Source: Rhizophlyctis rosea
Lineage: Eukaryota > Chytridiomycota > Chytridiomycetes > Rhizophlyctidales > Rhizophlyctidaceae
NCBI GenBank assembly: GCA_027596075.1
Contig: JADGJC010000023.1
Coordinates: 62,001-126,000 of the forward strand
Direction of reading: 5' to 3'
DNA: 64,000 bases
The position numbers and the translations under genes are program-made. The notes beneath the pieces are model-generated. The model did no database searches and was not told where the DNA came from. It saw only the letters and a list, made by a program, of their open reading frames with translations. Of this stretch, positions 56,881 through 64,000 are shown one piece after another (position 1 is the first letter of the stretch; every line of letters begins with the position of its first letter).

Positions 56881-57430
56881 CTTTGCGGTATAACTAATGC
56901 AGACTGGTTTATTATTGAGGTGTAAGAAGTTGCCCAGCGCAGGAGCTGCGAAACGCGTCGGGTGATCTCCACTCGTGTATTTACAACAATCGCCCGCGAT
57001 TGCTCCTAAGAACGCGCTCCGGGTCACCGCTTGTTTGCTGCCAGAACGTGCGTAGTGGAAGCAGACAGTCAAAAGGTAGTACGCGGGTGTTAATAGCGCA
57101 TGTTCACAAGTCTCGGGAAATCTGCAATGTGAAGAAGAGGACAGTGTGAGAACCGGTCTGGCCGCAAGTGGCCTCCCTGAATCCACCCAGCCCCCAATTC
57201 CATGGTCGAACGATGGTTGTGTAAACATTGTATGAATCATATGGCGTCATCACAGGACGAGCTGGGATGGTGTTGCATCGGCTTGGGAAACTTCTCCGGC
57301 CAATCTGTTTTATTTATAGCCTAACAGGAACGATTGCCATAGGGCAGGGTGGGAATGCCATATATCACATAGTCGGAGACGGGTTTCACTGCTTTTATCT
57401 AAGCATCTTCGATCTCGAAAGTCGGTTACA
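56881..57430. promoter_or_regulatory. Shared divergent promoter region of KEX1 and LTN1
   Basis: A 550-bp spacer separates the two start codons (56880 minus, 57431 plus), so both promoters must lie here. No defined motif was identified. Confidence 0.55.
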
Positions 57431-60400
57431 ATGGGAAAGAAGGACGTCAAGAAGGAGGGGAGAGTCAAGGGTAACCTGCAACCAGCAGCCAGCAGGTGTG
57501 TTTACTCGGCCCGCACAATGCTCCAAAGTGTAGTTCACTAACCCGTAACCAACTAGTCGCGCTGCAGAGCTCATGTCCTCAGGTTTTGGCGGGTTTGGCG
57601 GCTTAGCACCGACTTCTTTTGGTTTTGGTGGTGACGAATTTGCAGAAGTGGACACGGAGCTGAAGGTAAGGGCAACCTACTTCCCAACAGCATATAGTTC
57701 CGCTGACTATGGTGCTTTAGGTCATATTCAAAAAGCTTTCGAAACGGGATTCCGTGACACGAGTGAAGGGCCTTGAGGAATTGAGTGCTTATTTAGAAAA
57801 CGCAACCATTGAAGATATCCAGGCGATGCTGCCTTCATGGGTATGACACTCTGGTCAGTGTTCCGCGTGAGCAACGACTGATCTTGGATCCAGGCCAAAC
57901 TATACAATCGACTGGGAACAGACGTAGAGCGGCGTGTCAGGGAAAACACGGGGCACGTCCACTTGGTCTTGGTTCGAAAGGCGCGGAAGCACTTGGCACC
58001 TATCTTGAAGGAGATCGTTGGCACATGGCTGACACTACGCTTCGATCCCGCGAAAGATGTGGCGAAATCCGCAGCAGATGCCTTCCAGGTAATATGCGCA
58101 CTGCTCCGTGTGTCAATATGCAGCGGCCAATCTCACACGTTGGTGGCTTGCAGGAAGCATTTCCAAGTAAACAAACAGACGTATTAGTATTCTGCCAAGT
58201 TGAGATCCTCGAGTACCTGATTGAAAACCTATTGAACACCACTGCGGAAACATTGAGCGACCCACGGTACACAACACCAGAAGACATGACAGCTCGATTT
58301 GGCAGAGTCATTTCTGGCTGCTTATACTTGTTGAGTTGGATGTTGGGTATGCCTGTCCCGCGTCGGAGCAGAACAGGATCAATGCTGAAGATTTTGTAGA
58401 GCAGCTTTCATCGGATCTGCTACAAAAGGCGTCTGGCCAGTATGATCAGTTGCTTGACGATAAACGCTTTTGGTCTCTGCTACAGCATGAGCTAAGTCCC
58501 ATTCGACGAGCCGCATATGTATTCATCAAAACTGCATCTGTACAATGGCCAGGTGAATGGACATCGAATTAATGAGCATTGGCGAATTCATTGACCTTCT
58601 CTTCAAAGGGGCTCTCGAGATAAGATTAAGCGTCATTTCACTGGCATTTGTGGGGAAAGTCTTTTTGGAAAAGGATACTGCGACGCATTCAGACATGTGG
58701 GAGGCACTAGTAACTTTCTTGCGGACATTTGGCACAGCATGGGACGTGGCATCACAGAAGAAGCCGGTGTTGCCGAAACTTAGCACTTTCCTAAAGAACG
58801 GAGCATACGGCAGCATCAGTATCACATATCCCAGCTTATTGCCGTTCCTTTCTGTCATGCCCGTAGAGGTGAGAGTTTGGAAGACGGTTGCGCATACGAT
58901 CTTTGGCCACTAACATCCAATCGTAGGTCATTTCAGATGCCGCTTTCCAGAAAGAGTTTTTGACCAACTTTTGGACGGGCCTCAACAGCGGCGCGATTGA
59001 GAATGCGAACTCAAAGCTGTTCATCGAATCTTATGTAGAATGCGGCTTGTTTTTAGCAATCAAAAGCGGGTAAGCATCCGTTCAGGAATAATGATATCGC
59101 TTATCGCTGAAAAATGAAGTAGATTTGAACCGGAGACCGCGCGGCAAATCCTGGATGTTCACCTATTCACACCGGTCGAAGCGTTTTTGCTTCCTTCGAA
59201 AGTGAGTAACAACGTATTTTATGGTTTTACTACTCTCAACTGACAGTCTTTTTCGTCGCCAGCATGGGAATGCGAAGGATAAAGTGAAACCGGAGGTCTT
59301 GGGAGATGCTATCACGAACTTTGTTGTCAAGATTGGGACAAGCACTCAAGTGCCAAGTGAGTTTTGGCGGTGCAAATATTCTGCGAAATAGCAGTGCTAA
59401 CATTGCAGTAGGCAAGTCTTCATCGGCATATGTGTGTCATATTCGTGATGTCGTCGTTGAGCAACTAGAAAGTGCACCGTCATCAACTTCAAAGGATTTT
59501 GAGGTTTTGTGTATCAGAGCGGATCGCTTGTTCCAAAGTATGGGAGATGCAGTGAAACAGAAGGGGGAAGCGGCCAATATTTTGAAGGTATGAAATGCCA
59601 CGACGTCAATGTTTGGGAAGAGAAGGGGTCCTTAACAGCTTCCCGTAGGATAACATAGTCTCCGCTGTGACGGTCATATTCGCCCGAAGCATAGAGTTAC
59701 TTTCACCCGGTATGCACCACAGCGACAACATAGCGTGCCTTCATGGGTCTAACAATGTTGCCAGACCGATTATCCGGCTCATCAATCCTATTATGCGGTC
59801 TTGCCGAGTCCTTCACGGAGGAACTATTCACCGACGCCCGCTGTCACGACCTAGTTCTGCAAATGTGCAAAGTAAAACTGGCAGAAATGGAGAAGGTCGA
59901 CCCGCCAGTTCTGGGACGATTCTTCAAGGTCGCGATAGCGTGTATGGGAGTCATTTCTGCGAAGGAACCCACGATTTGCACGACTGTGTGGGATGGATTG
60001 CTTGATATTTTGGGGCATTTGGATGAGGCGCATCGGTCTGTTGTTTTTAATGATATGCTTGTTGAGGTGTGTTTATTGAATGAGGCGGTGCACGTTGGGT
60101 TTGAGGCTAATATCTTTTGCAGCTGAGACGGGTAGAGTTGGCATCTACATACGATTTGCGGTCCGAACGGCTTGACGTAGCCGTTTTGTTGTTGTTGGAT
60201 CACGCGGATGAAAAGGATGGAGATCAGCGACGAGCGAATGAAAGCGCTTTGGCATTGGCGCTGAAACCTGGTGGGTAACGATAGCATATGACTTTGATCG
60301 AAACCTTTGCACATATTCTCACAACAATGATCACAGACTCCATCGTCTCAACAAACGCCAGCGAAATGGCCGGCCACCAATTCTCCATCGCCCTAGCCGC

Positions 60401-63400
60401 CATGCAAACCCCTCAATACGCAAAATATCTCAACAAAGCGCAGTTCACCCTCAACGTGCTTGAGCAGCTTTTGGGCTATGGGAAACCCGTATCGACTATC
60501 TTCGATGCTGAAACGCAACGGGATCTGCTTCTTAATATTTCGGAGCTTGCTGCTTATGGTGTAGCTACTGATGAGCATGTTGAGGAGGTTGAGCGGTTGA
60601 GGAGGAGTGCGGTGGCGTGTTGGAAGGCTTATGCTGGGATTGCGAAGTTGGGTGGGGAGGATGAGTTGCGGTCGGTTTCGCAGCTGCTTTTGGAGCATTG
60701 GAAGAGTCTTTTTTGTGATTTGAAGCATCATGGAAGGTATGTTGCGCATGATCATTTTGTTCTTGAAAGTGGACGAAGTTCACCATAAATTCTGTCAGAC
60801 CTGAACAGTACGTCAGCCAAATCGAGAACATCTTAGATTTGACAGGAGAGTTAGACACTCTAAAACAAGACGTATGGCAAACCGTCCTGCACAGTCCAGA
60901 ATACTGGCGGCATCTTGGTTCTGCGTGGGACCAGGACGATGTCTTGCTGGTTATTGAGGATCCTCTTGTCGCTGTTTCGTCGAACAGTGGCAAAAAGGAT
61001 GCAGGGACGGACTTTGACGTTCATGGGTTTAGTCTTTATGCACGGTTGGCGTTTACGGTTGCGGAGTTGATGCAGAAGCGGTGGGAGGAGATGAAGGGTT
61101 TTGTTGGGGAGTTTGGGTGGGTGGGTGTTGAGTTGATGAGGCTTTGGGTTGTTTGGGAGGATGCGGGACGGTTGGAGGGGAGGATGCCTTGGCAGGTGGA
61201 TGCTGGGGATGTGTTGAGTAGGGAGGGGCTTTGGGGGATTTTTGGGAAGGTGGTTGCAGAGGGTGGGAGGGGGGATGAGGTGGGTTGGTTGGAGGAGTTT
61301 GTGGGGTTGCCGAAGGGGACGGTGGTGGGGGAGGATAAGAGGCGGAGTGCGTTGTTGGCGGCGGTGCAGGGTGGGTTTGATGGGAAGGGGTTGAGGGTTT
61401 TAGCGCAGTTGGTGACGTTGATGAACTCTGCGCCGTCGAGTTCTGATCGATGGATTTCGGTGATTGAGAAGGCGATTGATTGTGGTATGTTTGCACAACT
61501 GTCGTTTGTGGGTTGAGTTTTTACTTCAAATTTTAACTCAATATGTTTGCAGGCCGGCCAAAGATTGCTCTTTCTCTCTTAGCAGGCGTACAGGACATCT
61601 TGCCAGTCGCCGCGTTGCCGAAACTCCTGACCAAGACCGTTCAATCGATTTCGCAACTGGATAAAGCTACAGTCTTCGATGGAACTTCATCAGCAGTCGC
61701 ATTAGTCACCTCTGCGGGAATCTTGCTCCAGCGCTTATCGGATAATCAGAGTATCATCGACACTCCGCAGGCACAACTGGTGCTATTGACTCGGCAGCTT
61801 CGGAGTTGGTATGAAGGTGCGGATGGGTACCGAATTAGCAAGGCGTCTCGGTTGGATGTAGCTGTGGGTGGGGTGCTTGCGAAGGTTGTGGGGATGCAAG
61901 GGGAGGTTGGAGTGAATTTGGCTGGGTTTATTTTTGCGATTTGTGAGAGGTGGATTTTGGTGGGTGTTAATGAATCTCCGATGATGAAATTTAATGGGGT
62001 TTTTTGCATGGATCACTGAATCTTACTGGGCGATTTTTGTAGGAACTTTCCATGACCAATCCCGACACTCGAGTGGTTCTGCATGAAGTGCTTCAACTCT
62101 GGGAGGCGCTTTTGAGGGCGGCTGATCAGGAGCCGCAGGTTTGGGGAGCGGTGGATCGACATGAGCAGCAGGTTCAGAGTCATGTTTTGGAGTTGTTTCA
62201 GGGTTTGGCGGGTATGTTGTTGGCGTGATCTTTGAACATTTGAGATGAAGTTCACTGATTATGTCTCATGTAGGCGTCAAAGACCATTCGCCCACGGCGA
62301 AGCCGCAAGCAAAGTTCTCTACCCAGCTTGCGGAGTTGGCTGGAAATACCCGGGAGGAGATTCTATTTGAAATTGGATCCACTCGTCAGGTATGGTCGTC
62401 TTGGTAGACTCTTCGTCATTTGTGAGTTGCTTGCTGATTGCACGTCTTGTCACTGCAGCTTGCAGATCTTCTGTACCTTCCCAACGAAGCCGTGCAGCTG
62501 ACTGCCTTTTCATTGCTCCGTCGACTTACTCGCAAATACGTACAAGAGACATCTCTGAAAGTGGAGATGCGGAGGAGTGACGATGAGTCACAGGGCGAGG
62601 AGAAGTTGCCGGAGGAGGTTATAAGTGCGGCGGTGAAGCAGGTTGCGGATGTGGAGCCTGGGACGGTTGATTTCGTAAGCTTTGTTTGGTGAAATGTAGG
62701 GCGGATTCGGGTGTTGATCTTCCTCGCAGGCTGCACATGCGGGTCTTGGTTATCTTTTATCGTGGATGATTCTTTTGGGTCATTTTGATGATGCGGTAAA
62801 AGCTTGCTTTTGATTTGAGGTAATGCGTGCCGATACCAACCATAACTCTCCACAGACATTCCAACTGAAGGCCAATTACATCAGCCATCTCCGTACATCG
62901 GATTCTTTAGCACATTTCTTGGAATACATCTTTGGGATGCTTGGAGTGGGCTGGTCTTCATCTCCCTTCGACCTCGCGCGGTGGGATTTTCAAAATTTTG
63001 AGCCGGAAGGTGGGTCTTCAATCAGATTTCGGTGTGCGTGTTAGGCATCTGCTGATATGGGTATTTGTAGCATTCGAACTATCGTCACCGGTAGGGTTCC
63101 CACTCCTAGCAGCGCATCTTTACTGGCGCATTCTCCGCCATGCACCATCATTGGTCCGGATATGGTGGATGGAATGCAAGAACCGACAGTTGACGCTTGC
63201 TGTTGAGAAGTAGGTGTCGACGGACTGGAGAGTGGCACAATCACATTACTGTAAACGCACGAATAAACTCTTACATCATCCATCCCTACAGCTACACAAC
63301 AAAACACTACACCTCCGAACTAGTCCGCACCGAAATGGACTCCCTCTCCACCGCCGACAAGTCCGCGCTCGAAGACCTAACCATCAAAGCCTCCAAACAA

Positions 63401-64000
63401 TCGAACGAAGTCACGGCGGCGTATGCGATCGAAGACACGAATTTAGAGATTGTGATTCGGTATCCGCAGAATTTCCCTCTGAGGCAGATTGATGTTGATG
63501 CGGGGAAGGCTAGTGGGGGGCGGAATGCGGGTGTTGGGGAGGCGAGGTGGAGGGGGTGGCTTTTGAGTACTAGTGCGGTGATGGTAGCGCAGAATGGGAG
63601 TGTTGTGGATGCGTTGGGGGTATTTAGGAAGAATATTGCGTTGCATTTTGAGGGTGGGTTTTGTGGTGCTTTTTGGGAGGGGTTTTCGTTGTTTGCGGAG
63701 CAGTTGGGTTGGTCTTTTTTTTTGCTGATCTTCTATTTTGTGCTATTTTTAGGCGTGGAGGACTGTGCAATTTGTTATTCCGTCATTGGAGTAATTGATC
63801 GGACGCTTCCTACGAAGCAGTGCAAGACTTGCAAGCATTTGTTCCATGCTTCTTGTTTGTATAAGGTATGAGTTAGTTTTATGTTTCTTTTTGAAACGAC
63901 GTAGTTACGGATGACTGATCATTTGTTGGTTTTGTCACCGAACACAGTGGTTCAAAACGAGCAACCAGTCGACTTGTCCTTTGTGCCGGCAAGCTACGTT
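57431..64000 (+). CDS. LTN1: Listerin, RING E3 ubiquitin ligase of ribosome quality control (3' end cut by window)
   Basis: The start MGKKDVKKEGRVKGNLQPAA (exon 57431-57495) is spliced to SRAAELMSSGFGGFGGLAPT (57557-57665), the listerin N-terminal signature. HEAT-like helices follow through many exons (e.g. 57721-57840, 57894-58088, 58154 onward): LEELSAYLENATIEDIQAML, MWEALVTFLRTFGTAWDVAS. The C-terminal RWD-like part reads LEIVIRYPQNFPLRQIDVD. The RING finger is split over 63753-63865 and 63948-64000: EDCAICYSVIGV, QCKTCKHLFHASCLYK, WFKTSNQSTCPLCRQAT. The stop codon lies beyond the window, probably only a few residues away. Listerin binds split 60S subunits and ubiquitinates stalled nascent chains with an E2 of the Ubc4 class. 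About twenty introns are present. Confidence 0.95.

Overview
The window looks like nuclear DNA of an intron-rich, probably zoosporic (chytrid-type) fungus. Coding regions are broken by many short GT-AG introns, mostly about 55-100 nt. The recognisable genes are typical fungal housekeeping genes: UBC4, DPH3, KEX1, LTN1, NAD(P)HX dehydratase and TatD. A class III nucleotide cyclase with guanylate-cyclase-like features also points to an early-diverging fungus. TAG, TAA and TGA all end intact genes, so the standard code applies. I saw no operons, CRISPR arrays, rRNA or tRNA genes, and no intact transposon. The organism assignment is inference.

Layout. 0-8.6 kb: the 5' end of an unrecognised gene (minus), a universal stress protein, a long gap, and a SWIRM-domain gene of the Fun19/YOR338W type. 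8.6-17.2 kb: no assignable gene, but coding-like fragments, mostly on the minus strand. 17.2-24.1 kb: the seven-exon ubiquitin-conjugating enzyme gene UBC4, an F-box gene, an F-box stub and an F-box/LRR-like gene. 24.1-30.2 kb: a decayed stretch with a small ORF and a coiled-coil gene, each broken by an in-frame TAG, followed by truncated, frameshifted relics of HEL2/ZNF598 and fructose-1,6-bisphosphatase. 31.4-41.1 kb: an ankyrin protein, a bHLH factor, a five-repeat Myb-like protein with a mitochondrial-type leader, a short-chain dehydrogenase, an F-box ORF with a broken downstream partner, and the ten-exon NAD(P)HX dehydratase gene. 43-48.3 kb: a secreted Thr/Ser/Ala-rich protein and a conserved unknown protein, each with an apparent 1-nt frameshift near its N terminus, then a TatD hydrolase. 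48.6-57 kb (minus): the coiled-coil nucleotide cyclase, DPH3 and KEX1. 57.4-64 kb: the listerin gene LTN1, cut by the window end just after its RING finger.

Connections. Several genes serve ubiquitin or ribosome quality control: UBC4 (E2), F-box proteins (SCF substrate receptors), LTN1 (60S quality-control E3) and the dead HEL2 copy (collided-ribosome E3). NAD(P)HX dehydratase repairs damaged nicotinamide cofactors, DPH3 supplies electrons for diphthamide synthesis, and KEX1 trims secretory precursors. The strongest leads are the cyclase, whose transition-state Arg is a Gln; the chain of truncated genes at 27.5-30.2 kb; the mitochondrial-type leader on the Myb protein; and an ~80-bp element shared by the 3' flanks of two unrelated genes.
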